Shown one piece after another: positions 1 through 10,841 of a stretch of 64,000 bases of DNA. The stretch lies in assembly GCA_033557465.1 (NCBI GenBank), contig CM066033.1, positions 585,868,438 through 585,932,437 of the forward strand, given 5' to 3'. Each line of letters opens with the position of its first letter. The first letter of the stretch is position 1. Below the pieces are notes generated by a model that was not told where the DNA came from, did not search any database, and was given only the letters and a program-made list of their open reading frames with translations. Position numbers and translations under genes: made by a program. This stretch comes from Ichthyophis bannanicus (lineage: Eukaryota; Chordata; Amphibia; Gymnophiona; Ichthyophiidae).

Positions 1-429
1 TAGGAATGACTAGTGGATAGAAGGGCCTTTTTAGATACATGATTTTAAAGGACTGGCGTTTTCACTTCTGTTGCCAAGTGTCATGGACTTAGATCATGGA
101 CTCACCTTGGGTCATGGACTTCAAACGGAGTGAGAGTTTCCCATGATTTGGATGACAGCCCTTGCTCTTAAGTGTTTGCCAGGGAGGAAGGAATCCAGAG
201 CCGCAGTGAGAGAATTCCAGCTGGTTTGCAAGGGGCAAGGAGTCAAACTCATAGTCTGTACCAACACAGTTCATAAGCTTAATAAAAAAAAGAGCACAAA
301 GCAGTACAATGTATTCCTTTACTAGGAAAGACAAGCAGTCTGCTGTGCAGACTGATACCCATTCCCCTGGGAATTTGCCTTCCAGGAAGCAGCCACTTAT
401 GGAGCTACAACAGGAAAGAGCCCTGATAT
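1..429. other. Unassigned sequence
   Basis: I recognise no gene or repeat family here. A short imperfect repeat of GTCATGGACTT lies at about 80-125. The reading frames in this stretch lack any domain I know and look like chance ORFs. Confidence 0.5.
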
Positions 430-1149
430 GGTCTGTTTGCATAATTCACCACAAACCTCTTGGGAATAGCCCCCACACTCTGGAACTCACTGCCAGAGGG
501 GCTATGCCAAACTCAAGACTACCTCTACATCAGGTAAACGTCTGGACTAGCTTGCTGCATACTACGTAACAGACAAGTTCCATATATATTATTCACACAT
601 ATATATAATATATGCTAAATCTAGCTACTCATTTTTATGTATCCCTGTGTCTTGGTCTTACACATTTTGTCTGTCTGTATCTCCCAACTGAATTTGTCCT
701 CTCTGCGACCTATTAGGATTTTTCATTGTATAGAGATAACACTGTGAGCTATATAAACGTTCTACTGTGCTGTCTTTATGGTGCATCATCAGTACTGTGC
801 TGATCTTGTGAATCTCCTATCTATGTTATCTGAATGTCCAACCATGCAGCCTGTTAATTTATATTTTATTCATGTTGTATCATATTTTTGCCATATGAAT
901 GTTCTACTGTGCTATTTTAAGATGTACATTATTGACACTGAATCATATTATTGGTATTACTAGGATTTGAATTTTCCTATCTACAAACTTATCTTGCTGT
1001 TCTGTTTATAATACTGACGTGGTCATTTTGCTATTGTTATGCAAATACTTCAATGTACGCTGCCTATGTTCAAGCGATATTTGCTGACTACCTCCTTGGA
1101 TGAATCTCTTTATAACAATGGTTAGTAAATCCTAATAAATAAATAAATT
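430..1149 (+). mobile_element. L2-type LINE, 3' end only
   Basis: Around 459-540 one frame reads APTLWNSLPEG, the C-terminal motif of L2-type reverse transcriptase proteins, followed by degraded coding sequence. A long AT-rich 3' UTR ends in a short TAAA array at about 1131-1149, which is how L2-type LINEs end. The copy is heavily 5'-truncated and dead. The family call rests on this motif and tail only. Confidence 0.6.
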
Positions 1150-1169
1150 CCAGGTGGATATTAAACTAT

Positions 1170-2880
1170 GGGGTATGTTTACGAAAGAGCGCTAAGGACG
1201 CACCGGTTAGCAAGTCTTAATGGCAGCAGCAAGGATGTTATCATGCAGTAAAAGTCGGGTTGGCGAGTAGGTGTTCTGGCGTTAAGGGCGCTGAGCTCCA
1301 CTTATCGGATGCTAACAGGACACCAGGCATTAAAGTGCCCAGCATGCACCTTAATACCCGAAAATGGCAGTCTCCATAACGCAGGATATGAGAACCCTGT
1401 GAAAGTCACATTTTAGGTGATGGATGGAAGGAAAAGTAAGGGCTGATGGACATGTCAGACCCATATGTAACCTATGTGTTAGTCAGTAAATGGGATGAGC
1501 ATGTGGGGGCATCTGTACTGTATCAGTGAGGGCTGCCCACATAATCTGCTGTAACGTCAGTGTGTGGCATAGAATTGGGAAGGTGTCCCCTGGCAGATCC
1601 AGCATCAGCATGATGCAGGCATCAAAAGGATGACTGAGCAGGAATGGTGATGTGCAGATCATTCACAGGAGAGGTGTGAGTGATACATCTGAATGTTGAA
1701 AATGTTCCTGTGTGGGCCATGGTGTAGCAGCTGGCAGGAGAATACATGACTGTACATGATATACATATGCTGACGGATGGGCTGGAGGATGGATGGTGGT
1801 AGATGAGAGTGCAGTATGGCCTTGCTGCCCCGACGTACTTGATGTGCCTGCGCAAATGCAGTTGTAGTGAGTGTTGAAAAAATAGTAGCTGTGCCACGGG
1901 GAAGTTCCAATACTAGCCATATAGATATGACAGCTGTCACATCTTTTCTAATCACCATACAATCGCCTTGACACATGTGCATATAGCAACTGGACAAGTG
2001 TCTTTCATATTAGCCATATGGAGCAAGTACTGACATGGGATGATCCCTGTAGGCGGCCAACCCAGGAGTGGGATGTGCCTGTATGTACCGCATATATGTG
2101 ATGGAACCAAAGATGTTCAGTCACAGCCATGATGAAATATTCCAATCACGTACAACTCATGTATCATACATCTGTAGGGTGAACATGTCAGATCTTTTGC
2201 AATGCACTACAGCAGAGCCAATAAAGTCATGCTGTCAGAATGGCATAATTGCAATGTACAAGTCTGCAGACCCAATGTGCTATCGCAATACATAAAAAGG
2301 TATAAGAATATCTGTCCCCCAGCACTGCAGACCCCGGACTATTACTGGCAGTATACTGAAGTGAGTTTCCAACAAAAAAACAAGTGGGAGTCAAACCCTA
2401 GTCAGTTGTTTAGTAAGCCAGTCCTCCAACCATTAGGCTACACCTCCACACTAGTCTGTACAGAAGTGTCTAGAATGAAAGAGACTGCAGGACCCTGACT
2501 GCAATGGCCAAAACCCAGGACATGAGACAACATGGCTGGCACATTTTGAGACAGTGGTACACCACACCTAGGGACTGCCTAGAGTGGTACACATGCAAAA
2601 CGCACTGCACCGGACATGCAGTACTGTAGCTGCAGAACAGACACACAGTTGCAGAATACATGTCTTGTCCAAAAGTCAAGTCACATGTGAGGTCAAGATG
2701 CCCATCCCTCCATTGTACCTCCAAAGCCAAAAACAGTCACACACAGAGGTCTGCTGTGCTGCACTGTGGCACTCACCCCTAAGGCAGCACACGTGCATGG
2801 TGTGCAGTCCCTTGTCTCCTGCTATACGAGACTTTGGCAAGAGCCTGACTGAGACAGCTCTTGCCCACTGCACTTTTGAC
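1170..2880. mobile_element. Probable Harbinger-like element, left end only
   Basis: The sequence starts GGGGTATGTTTACGAAAG, nearly the same as the terminal repeat of elements A-E in this window, and is preceded by TAT as a possible target duplication. The first 200 bases contain the TTAA/GCGC-rich words seen inside the other copies. I found no matching right terminus before the LINE fragments near 2885, so the right boundary is arbitrary and the copy may be truncated. ORFs inside show no recognisable domain. Confidence 0.45.
2380..2456 (-). repeat. tRNA-like (SINE-like) module
   Basis: On the minus strand TAGCCTAATGGTT resembles a Pol III A box, and GGTTTGACTCC downstream is close to the B box consensus GGTTCGANTCC. 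It lies inside the Harbinger-like stretch and resembles the tRNA-like modules in elements A-E. It is not a functional tRNA: I see no convincing acceptor stem. Confidence 0.45.
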
Positions 2881-2884
2881 GTAT

Positions 2885-3791
2885 GTTCTGGTAGATCTTC
2901 CTCTGCTGCTATCCCGCTTTCAGTTGGTGTACCCCAAGACACTGTCTTGGACTTTCCTTTTCTCTATATATATTCAGTCCCTTCGTGCACTCATCTTGAC
3001 TTCAATCCATGAGTGTTGGTAGCAATGCTTTAAACTGGTGTGCCTCTTTTTTGACAAAGAGATCTTTTAAGATAGAATTTAAAGGACAAAGGTCCAAAGA
3101 TTATGAATGTAGGCTAGGCATGCCGCAGGAAGCTCCATTATCCCCACTGTTATTTACTATCTATTTCAGCCCTTTAGCTACTTTAGAGAAATAGGATTCT
3201 CTTCTTACACTGTATTTATGCAGACGAAGTTCAATTTTTTTTCCTGTGAAGAAATTCTTCAAAGAGCTGTTGGAATTATTGAATCAGGGTTTATGTACCC
3301 TGGGGAATTGATCAAGAGAGAACTTGAAACTGAATGTAGAGAAAACTGAAATTTTATGGGTTAGGAAGGATAAAATCCCAGATGATCCGAAATCAATTCA
3401 AATTATGGGGCAAAGGGTGGATATTTCCTTCGAGGTGCGTAGTCTGGGAGTCATTTTTTAGTCTAATTTGACCTTTGAATCACTTGGGCAATATGCACAA
3501 TAAAAGACGTGGTATAAGTTGATATTGGTTAAGCAATTGAGATCAGTTCTGAGGCCGCAAGATTTTCAGACTGTGGTTCAGCTGACGGTCCTGAGTCATT
3601 TAGATTGTTGTAATGCATTATTTATGGGAATGTCTAAGAAGTTAGCACACAAATTGTAACGTATTCAAAACACTGCTGCAAAAATGATCACTCATAGTGC
3701 TTATATAGAGAGAGACTAACTCCTTTGTTATTTAAACTTCATTGGCTGCCAACTGAAGGAAGAGTGTTGTTCAAAGTGTTGTGTCTTGGTG
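2885..3791 (+). mobile_element. L2-type LINE reverse transcriptase fragments (interrupted)
   Basis: Two adjoining pieces of LINE reverse transcriptase are visible. About 2893-3010 reads LSVGVPQDTVL, a decayed GVPQGSVL motif. About 3010-3791 contains GMPQEAPLSPLLFTIYF, then LNVEKTEILW, SVLRPQDFQTVVQ and LFKLHWLPTEGRVLFKVLCL, the usual order of the RT C-terminal half in L2-type elements. Several stops and frameshifts show it is dead. It is cut at about 3792 by an RTE copy and appears to resume at about 4991. Confidence 0.7.
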
Positions 3792-4990
3792 TACCTGAAG
3801 TGCAAGCAGGGTTCAGAAAAGGGCGAGGAACGAGAGACATCATTGCGGATGTGCGATGGATCCTTGAAAAGACTAAAGAATACCAAAAGGATATCTATTT
3901 GTGCTTTATCGACTATAGCAAAGCTTTTGACTGTGTAAACCATGAGAAACTCTGGGCCACATTAAGAAGCATGGGTATACCAGAACACCTGATTCTCTTG
4001 CACAATCTGTACATTGATCAAGAAGCAACAGTTCGAACGGAACAAGGAGAAACAGAATGGTTTAAAATAACCAAAGGTGTAAGACAAGGCTGCATACTTT
4101 CCCCCTACCTGTTTAATTTATATGCAGAACAAATCAGAGAAGCAGGATTGTATGAAGACAACAGAGGTGTTAAGATTGGTGGAAGACTCATCAACAACCT
4201 TTGCTATGCTGCTAATACCACATTACTGGCGGAAAGTGAAGATGATCTGAAACATTTGCTTCTCACAATCAAAGAACATAGTCTCAAAATGGGCCTGCAC
4301 CTTAATGTAAAGAAGACAAAGATCATGACAACTGGCATAATCAACAGGTTCATCGTCGAAGGAGAAGAAATTGAAATCGTGAATAACTTTAACCTACTTG
4401 GATCAACTATCAATAAAGAAGCAACAAGCAGTCAAGAAATCAGACGACGCATTGCTCTTGGCAGAATGGCTATGAAAGACCTAGATAAGATTCCCAAGAG
4501 CAGAGATGTCTCTATCCATACAAAGATTCGACTTGTTCAAGCCATGGTATTTTCAATAACATCAAATGGATGTGAAAGCTGGACAGTGAAAAAGATAGAC
4601 AGGAAGAAAATTGATGCCTTTGAATTATGGTGCTGGCGACGAATACTGTGTATACCATGGACTGCCCGAAGAACAAACCAGTCTGTACTAGAGGAGATCA
4701 AACCTAAGCTTTCTTTAGAAACTCAGATGACAAGACTTCGACTTTCATACTTTGGACACATCATTTGGAGAGAGAGATCATTAGAGAAAGACATCATGCT
4801 TGGCAAGATAGAAGGTCAACGCAAAAGAGGAAGGCCAGCAATGAGATGGATCGATACAATAACAGCAGCTACGGGTACCAGTCTGTCAACAATGAGCCGC
4901 CTGACTGAAGATCGAACACAATTTAGGATAGCTATCCAGAGGGTCGCCATGAGTCGACTCCGACTTGACGGCACTTAACAACAACAACAA
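3792..4990 (+). mobile_element. RTE (BovB-like) LINE copy 1, 5'-truncated
   Basis: The C-terminal two thirds of an RTE-clade RT protein: GFRKGRGTRD, LCFIDYSKAFDCVNHEKLW, GVRQGCILSPYLFNLYAEQI, LLGSTINKE, CESWTVKK, DAFELWCWRRIL and the Arg-rich GQRKRGRPAMRW. These match the order in BovB-type RTEs. The frame is open to a TAA at 4976-4978, followed by the ACAACAACAA tail typical of the family. The YADD active site is altered to YAAN, so the enzyme would be inactive. Its first codons run in frame with the L2 fragment upstream, giving a chimeric 417-residue ORF (3725-4978). The element begins at the same internal point (TACCTGAAGTGCAA) that is present within copy 2. Confidence 0.85.
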
Positions 4991-5335
4991 TATTTTTCAG
5001 ATAGGCTGACGATATGTTTGTCAGTGAGATTTTCATGATACTCATTGTACACTGAAGCTGCTTTCTGCCTCTCCTTTTTGTCAGATGAGAATTAGAGAAA
5101 GATGTTTTTTCTAGAGCAGTTCCTAGACTGTGGAATAGCTGACCAATAAAGATTAGACATTCAATAGATTATCAGCATTTTTGAAAATTATTGAAAATTT
5201 GGGTGTTTCAGAGATATTTTTCAGAGTTTGTCTGATATAATTAATGATTTTATAATGTAATACTGTAAACTTTGTACTCCACTTTGTATGTTTTTGACAG
5301 TAAAGGTGGATTATATGTGATGTAAGTAAATTAAA
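4991..5335 (+). mobile_element. L2-type LINE, 3' part resumed after RTE insertion
   Basis: Directly after the RTE tail the sequence encodes AVPRLWNS, the L2 C-terminal motif, then a FLKLLKIWV-like stretch and an AT-rich 3' UTR with TGTACTCCACTTTGTA and a GGTGGATTATATG end. This fits the 3' part of the LINE broken at 3792, with some L2 sequence lost at the insertion site. Confidence 0.6.
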
Positions 5336-5733
5336 TTGATTTAAGAATGGACATTAATTTGTTAGGATTTAGGAAAGGGGTAAAAATATTCTGTTTGTAA
5401 AGGAAGAGTAATTCTGATGTTTGGTTATTAATAGGTATTTTATCTTTAACTAGGGTTCTTCTGCTCTATTTTTTTTTTATTTTAAACTTTATCATTTTAC
5501 AAATAAATCCAAGCATTAATACGCCTGCATGGAAATTGGGGTACAGACACAAATACATTATAACCTTTAATGTACATTGAAGGAAAAATCAAGCGAGAAT
5601 AATAAAAAATACTGACCCCACTCCAGCCCACCATAAAGAAGAGATCCAATGGAAAAATCAAAATTAACAATCATTGTGAAGAAAATATAGCTGATGTCTA
5701 CAGTCGGACCAAAAACTATTGCAGAAGAACCAA

Positions 5734-6021
5734 CTAGACTGCCTCAGCGGAGCGATGCGAGCTCAGAAATGCCAATAACTGCGAGGGCTCGAAGAAAATA
5801 TATGAAACAGACTGAAATTTAACCAAACATTTACAGGGAAACTTTAGGAAAAACTGTGCTCCCATAAGCAATACCCCTGGACGAAGCAACAGAAATTCTT
5901 TCCTTCTCTTCTGGGTCTCCCTAGCCAAATCCGGAAAAACTCGTACTAATAACCCTTGAAATGACTGAGTACGCTTACGAAAAAACATACGTAGAAACCA
6001 ATCTCTGTCAGAAGAGAGAGC
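5734..6021 (-). pseudogene. L1 ORF1p-like protein, C-terminal part
   Basis: This continues the ORF1 protein on the far side of the inserted LINE tail. Translation gives MFFRKRTQSFQGLL, RVFPDLARETQKRRKEF, and a FPCKC...YIFFEPSQLLAFL end, matching the C-terminal domain of amphibian-type L1 ORF1 proteins. Just upstream a frame reads ALSSDRDWFLR, consistent with direct continuation from the STLIAI end of the first part. The stop is at 5734. The 3' UTR and poly(A) follow immediately. Confidence 0.65.
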
Positions 6022-6028
6022 AAAAATG

Positions 6029-6281
6029 CCTAAATTCTGTTATGAAACATGTACATATGTAAATTCCCTACTCCTCCCCTTTGACCTTATTTCTGTGTGC
6101 CGTGCTCTCCTGTGACCTTATTTCTGTGTGCCGTGCTCTCCTTTTGCAAATCAATGTGTTGTTACTTCGAAATTTCTGCCTTGATTTGGCAATTTCCGAG
6201 CTGTAATCAAACCGCTGCTGATCGCTGGAAGCAGCGGTATACAAATGTATTCTAAATAAAATAAATAAATAAATAAAAATG
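6029..6281 (+). mobile_element. LINE/SINE 3' tail inserted in the HAL1-like element
   Basis: A fragment of about 250 bp ends AACCGCTGCTGATCGC...GCAGCGGTATACAAATG followed by (AATA)n, the 3' end shared by the L2-type elements here. Short flanking repeats AAAAATG at 6022-6028 and 6275-6281 fit a target duplication. It contains a tandem duplication of about 31 bp with TTTCTGTGTGCCGTGCTCTC at about 6089 and 6120. It interrupts the L1 ORF1 frame. Confidence 0.65.
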
Positions 6282-7327
6282 GCAATTAACGTAGAAGGGG
6301 AAACAGAAACTTCAAGAGAGGTATCTAAAATACGAGAAACATCCAAAACTTCAACAGGACTAACCCCAGACATCTCTCCCGCAGATATTTTTTTTTTCCT
6401 AACCGGAAGATAATATACTTTAAGCATTGGTGGATGAGATTCAAGTGAAACACCCAAAACATCTAACAAGTATTTTTTAAACATTTCTTTAGCACCTAGA
6501 ACAGGAGATTTAGGAAAATTAATCAATCGAAGATTTTGATATCTAGACATATTCTCTAACATTTCAAGTCTTGCTTTTAATGCCAATGCATCCTTCTGAA
6601 AAGTCGATACACCTTCTTCAAAGGACATAGATATCTGTTGCAACTCAGACACAGAAGATTGCAAGGCAGAGATTCCAAAAGTATGCTGCTGCAACAAACT
6701 GGTATGGGACTGAGACAAAACTGCCAATGTAGAAACCTGTGGCACCATAAGTTCCCCAAGTTTCACTATTGCAGACCAAATTGTCTCCAAGGTGAATACA
6801 GCCAGACGCTCAAGACAAAACGTTACCCCAATTTCAGGGCCTCCAGTGCCGGCATCTGAACACTGCTGCTCCATTGCAGGCTTCCCAGCTGCAGAGGGAA
6901 GAACCATTCCCTCAGAGTGCCTCCGTACCGATGAAACCACTGAAGAGTGAGGGAGAGGGCAAAAACCGTCTCCACTGCCCAGCTGAACAGTCCGCCCTCC
7001 GCTCCCAACGAGCTCCAACTCCTGGAGAGGTCGCAGGCTCGATGACTGCAGCTGACTCTGTTCTGTGGTTGGCTGCATAGGAGGACGCTTCTGCGCCGGG
7101 AAAGAGATGGATGGCCCCGAACCTCCCGTCGAGCTGCTCAGCTCTGGCGGAACGTCAGAGAGGCTCTGCACCCCCGGTTCTCCAGACTGTCGCGGCATCG
7201 ATGTAACAAAGGTATCGAGTGGACCAACCACTCGCGAAGAAGATTGAGAGGACGCCGCTGGGGTTAGAGAGGGCTTCTTCACCCCTTTGGCCTTCCGTTT
7301 ACCCATAAAGAAAGAACGACGCCGCAC
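6282..7327 (-). pseudogene. L1 ORF1p-like protein, N-terminal part
   Basis: About 350 residues of an L1-type ORF1 protein, the RNA-binding chaperone that packages L1 RNA. Start is at 7327, or more likely the second Met at 7306 (MGKRKAKG). There is a basic N-terminus, a Ser/Pro/Gln-rich middle, a coiled-coil-like heptad stretch at about residues 195-260 (LLQQHTFGISALQSSVSELQ), then the RRM start ENMSRYQNLRLINFP at about 258-272. The reading frame continues past 6282 only into inserted LINE sequence, so the last 69 residues of that 419-residue ORF are not native. The rest of the domain lies at 5734-6021. Confidence 0.7.
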
Positions 7328-7387
7328 TCGACATCAGTTAAGTCGCCATCTTCTTCTTCTGCTCTATTTTAATTGTGTTTTTTTAGT

Positions 7388-7790
7388 TATTTCTTTATTT
7401 ATTGGTTTTTATATACCGCGCTATTACAGATCAATGCAGTTTACATTAAACATATGAACGTGATTTACAGGTAACATTTGAGCATGGTTTACATATAACA
7501 TAATAATTAAGTTCCATGGTTTATATATAATTTACATATAATTTGCAACAAGTTGGTGTAACTAGGTGCATATTTACATTACAGGAGTTATAGCTAGGAA
7601 CATATTTACAGTGTCGGAGCATATTTATATTAGCACAGGGTTGACTTGGCATCGTTAAGGCATCGTTAATAAATAAAATATCAATTTTTGTAAAAACAGT
7701 TTTGGAATGTATATGCAGTAAGACACTTATATGCTTAGAGACTAAAAAACTTATTGAAAGATAAGCTTTCAATGACAAGAGCTCAGTTCA
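7388..7790 (-). mobile_element. Antisense LINE/SINE 3' tail
   Basis: Starts with TTTATTTATTGGTTTTTATATACCGCG-type sequence, the reverse complement of the L2-type 3' end (CGCGGTATATAAAAACC, then AATAAA). The rest is AT-rich UTR-like sequence with no coding motif. The distal boundary is uncertain. Confidence 0.5.
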
Positions 7791-7849
7791 TCAGATGCAC
7801 ACGCTTCATGTGTCATCACTGCTTTGATGTTTCACTTCTGATTAGAGAA

Positions 7850-8080
7850 TAATAACACATGCCTGAAAGACCAGGAGCTTCCAGAAACCAATATGAAGAA
7901 ATCAACTAATGACATACTTTTCTTTGAGCCAACTATAGAAAATATCATTAAACATCATCAAAACCTCTTTCTGGTGTCTGCTGATTTTTCTAAGCCTTTG
8001 ATGCTGTGGACAGAGAAATGTTATGGAGTCCACTTATGATTTATGGTGTTCTGTAGCAATTTGTGCAAGTAATACAAGAC
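7850..8080 (+). mobile_element. Decayed non-LTR reverse transcriptase remnant
   Basis: One frame reads HHQNLFLVSADFSKPL and then DREMLW-like sequence, a degraded version of the FxDFxKAFDxVDRExLW motif of RTE/L1-type reverse transcriptases. Frameshifts are frequent and the clade cannot be fixed. It lies immediately upstream of a separate L2 copy. Confidence 0.4.
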
Positions 8081-8084
8081 ACAA

Positions 8085-9477
8085 GGCACTAAATAACCTC
8101 ACCTCCTTACATCTACAAACATTGATGAGACTCCGGACTTCCTATGTGTCACGGAAACATGGCTCACTGACAAGGACTCTGTCCTAATAAATCAATTAAA
8201 AACTAACAACTACACATTATTCACCTGCAATAGAGATTCCAAGAGAGAAGGCGGAGTTCTGATTATGACTAAAACTGACCTCAATATGGTTGCAAGTACA
8301 TGCATAAACACTGATAGCATAGATTTAATCAAGATTGAAAATAAATTTGTTTGCCATATGTCTTCTTTATAGACCGCCCAATAACAATCACCTCAACCTA
8401 TCTGCCATCCTTGACTCTGCCTGTACCTCCCCAACAAAACCCCCCCACATTATCCTAGGAGATTTTAATCTAGCATCCCTCGCTCCACAACAATCCACTG
8501 ATTTCCTAGATCTTATGCAAGCACTAGACTTCATACAAATAATGAAACAGCCTACTCACTTGAAAGGTAACACTCTAGATTTAATATTCTGTCCCAGGTC
8601 TCTAACCACACACCCTCAATTCACTTTCCCATTCGCCATCCCTGTGCCTTGGTCTGACCATTTTATAATAAGGATGTCCATCATCATTCCTTTTATAACA
8701 GAATCAAAAAATACTGCAGCCCATTATACACCGATATACAAAAAAATTTGACAAGGATTCTTTCCTTTCTGATGTAGCTTCCCTCATGCACACTCAAACT
8801 CACAATCTAAATGATGCCATGCAAAATTGGACTTCAACAATAAGAAAGGTATCTATGCTCCCTTCTCTCCCTATGAGATCTCATAGAAAACAGTCAGAGA
8901 AATAGTACACCAAAAATCTTTACACCCTCAAGAAATCCCTATGTAAGCTAGAAAAAAAATGGAGTCAACAAAACCCCAGAAAATAGAGAACAATACAACA
9001 CAAAACTAAACACCTATAAGGAGGCAATCCTTAAAGCAAAGAGAGACCACCATACTACCGTACTCAACAAAGCTATCAATCACCCTAGGGAACTTTTTGA
9101 TATAGTAAAATCTTTAACCAAATCACATACAAATCTAACAAACTGTCCAGATATTAGTGTCCAATCCATAGCGGACCACCTGGCACCAAAGCTAAAGAGC
9201 AAAAATGCACCTACAATACTCTCTAGTATTGAGCCCCAGCAAGTACCCAACTCTTGGCACACCTTCTACCTCATAAAGGAAAAGCAGCTTCTAGAAACCA
9301 TCACCAAAATCAACACCACACCTTGCACCTAGACCCCTGTCCAGTATCCTGGATAAAGGTGGTTAAAGCAGAACTAGCACTGGTGATTCTAAACATTGTG
9401 AATCAATCCCTCATTCAAGGCATTTTGCCTGAAGCTCTTAAACTATCTATCATTTGCCCATTACTAAAAAACAATAC
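8085..9477 (+). mobile_element. L2 LINE ORF2, endonuclease part (piece 1 of 3)
   Basis: Apurinic-type endonuclease domain of an L2-clade LINE: FLCVTETWLTDKDSVLINQL (catalytic Glu), KREGGVLIM, YRPPNNN, IILGDFNLASLA (Asp/Asn pair) and PWSDHFIIRMS (SDH motif) appear in family order between 8130 and 8690. Further on, STIRKVSMLPSL-like and VKAELALVILNIVNQSL reach the RT N-terminus. It is broken by several frameshifts. An antisense LINE tail cuts it at about 9478, and a Harbinger element cuts it again downstream. Confidence 0.8.
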
Positions 9478-10002
9478 CCTTATTTATTTATTTATTCATT
9501 CAGATTTGAATACCACTTTTCCCTTCAATCAAAATGATGGGTTACATAGAATAGGTTTACATTGAAGGGATGACATGACTTACAAAGAGACAAAGTATTA
9601 CATTAATGCCTAGTTGTGCTATCTATGCATTCAAACAAGGTTAATGGAAATCATAATCTACTTGGCCATAAAATTCAATGAATAGGAAGGTCTTAAGGGA
9701 TTTTCTAAAATCCTTTAGGTCCTTTACGGCCCACAATTCATCGGAGAGGGAGTTCCAGAGGTTCAGTGCTGATAGTGAAATAGCTCTGCTAGAGGTAGAT
9801 TGTTTTGTTTTATTGTATCCAGCTGGTGGTTGTAATTTATTGATGCAGCTGGTTTGTCTAGGTCGATCTTTTGTGTCTTCAGATATCAGGCAATAGAGAA
9901 CATCTGCCGAGCATTGATGTAAGATCTTAAATATATATCTTATATATACTTCCTTAGTAGAAGTGAGCCTTCCTCGTATAGACCTATATCTAGTATCCCA
10001 TT
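9478..10002 (-). mobile_element. Antisense LINE 3' end nested in the L2 copy
   Basis: Starts with TTATTTATTTATTTATTC (tail in antisense) and encodes on the minus strand a 130-residue RT C-terminus: WDTRYRSIRGRLTST, ISLSALNLWNSLSDELW and FRKSLKTFLFIEFYGQ, the pattern of L2-type proteins. It separates the L2 piece ending LLKNNT from the piece resuming PFIVKIIEKII. The few residues normally between these are missing, so the insertion caused or followed a small deletion. Confidence 0.75.
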
Positions 10003-10654
10003 CATTGTGAAGATTATTGAAAAAATCATTCAATTACAGCTTCAAGAGTACATAGACACTAATGCCCCACTTAACACTCACCAATATGGGTTCCGTCTTT
10101 ATCACGGAGTGGAAACCCTATTCCTAGCCTTATTTGACACCCTTATCTGTGGTCTTGATAACCTGAATCAAGCCTATATCATGATCTTCTTGGATGTCTC
10201 CGCCACATTTGACAATGTCGACCATACCATCCTCCTGCATAGGCTAGCTCACTTAGGAGCTGCTGGAATTGCCCTAAAATGGTTCCAGTCCTACATCTCA
10301 AACCACTCACTATATGTAAAAATAAACCAAGATTCCTCCTCCATCTTCCCGCAAGGACAAGAAATACCCCAAGCTTCTGCCCTCTCTGCTCTACTGTTTA
10401 ACATATTTACAACCGATTTGCAACATATTCATCAAATATAAAATCAATTTTCACATTTATGCAGATGATATAATGGTTTTATGTCCAGTCGACATAAAAA
10501 CCCCCACAATTTAACAATATCACTGACTGTATATATGAAGTTGAATGATGGCTGAACAAAAACAATTTACAAATTAATTTTTAAAAAAACTGAGATTCTA
10601 TTCACTACAAGAAATCAGAATTTTACTCCACCGACTACCTTCAAACTTCACAAT
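10003..10654 (+). mobile_element. L2 LINE ORF2, reverse transcriptase core (piece 2 of 3)
   Basis: RT core of the same L2: MKIIEKIIQLQLQEYI, HQYGFRLYHGVETL, IMIFLDVSATFDNVDH (first catalytic Asp), IPQASALSALLFNIF and, in another frame, FHIYADDIMVL (YADD). The sequence stops at FKLHNI at 10654, where Harbinger element A is inserted, and resumes at 15478. Confidence 0.8.
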
Positions 10655-10841
10655 ATAGGGGTATATTTACTAAACCGTCCTAATGTTACCGGCGCTAGTT
10701 GCAGCGATAATGTAAAGAATGCCATATAAGGAGTGGGCGTTCCAGTCCTAAGGTAGCAAGAATATGTATCGCGCGATAGTGGGCGCCGTGGCACGTTAAC
10801 GCGCGTTAACCCTAAGTACATGCCAGCACAGGGTTAGAAGC

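Larger units (their letters stand above)
5473..7353 (-). mobile_element. HAL1-like (ORF1-only) L1 retroelement
   Basis: Antisense retroelement with all the marks of L1-style insertion. On the minus strand it starts AAGATGGCGACTTAAC, a typical L1 5' end, encodes a single ORF1-type protein, then has a short 3' UTR with AATAAA running into poly(A) at 5473-5482. It is flanked by a duplication of about 17 bp, TTCTTCTGCTCTATTTT, at 5456-5472 and 7354-7370. No endonuclease or reverse transcriptase region lies between ORF1 and the tail, so it resembles HAL1 (half-L1) elements. An L2-derived fragment splits it at 6029-6281. Total about 1.9 kb. Confidence 0.75.

Noticed and set aside
6068..6281. C-terminal 69 residues of the L1 ORF1-like frame
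   Set aside because: They come from the inserted LINE tail read through in frame. The genuine continuation of the protein is at 5734-6021.
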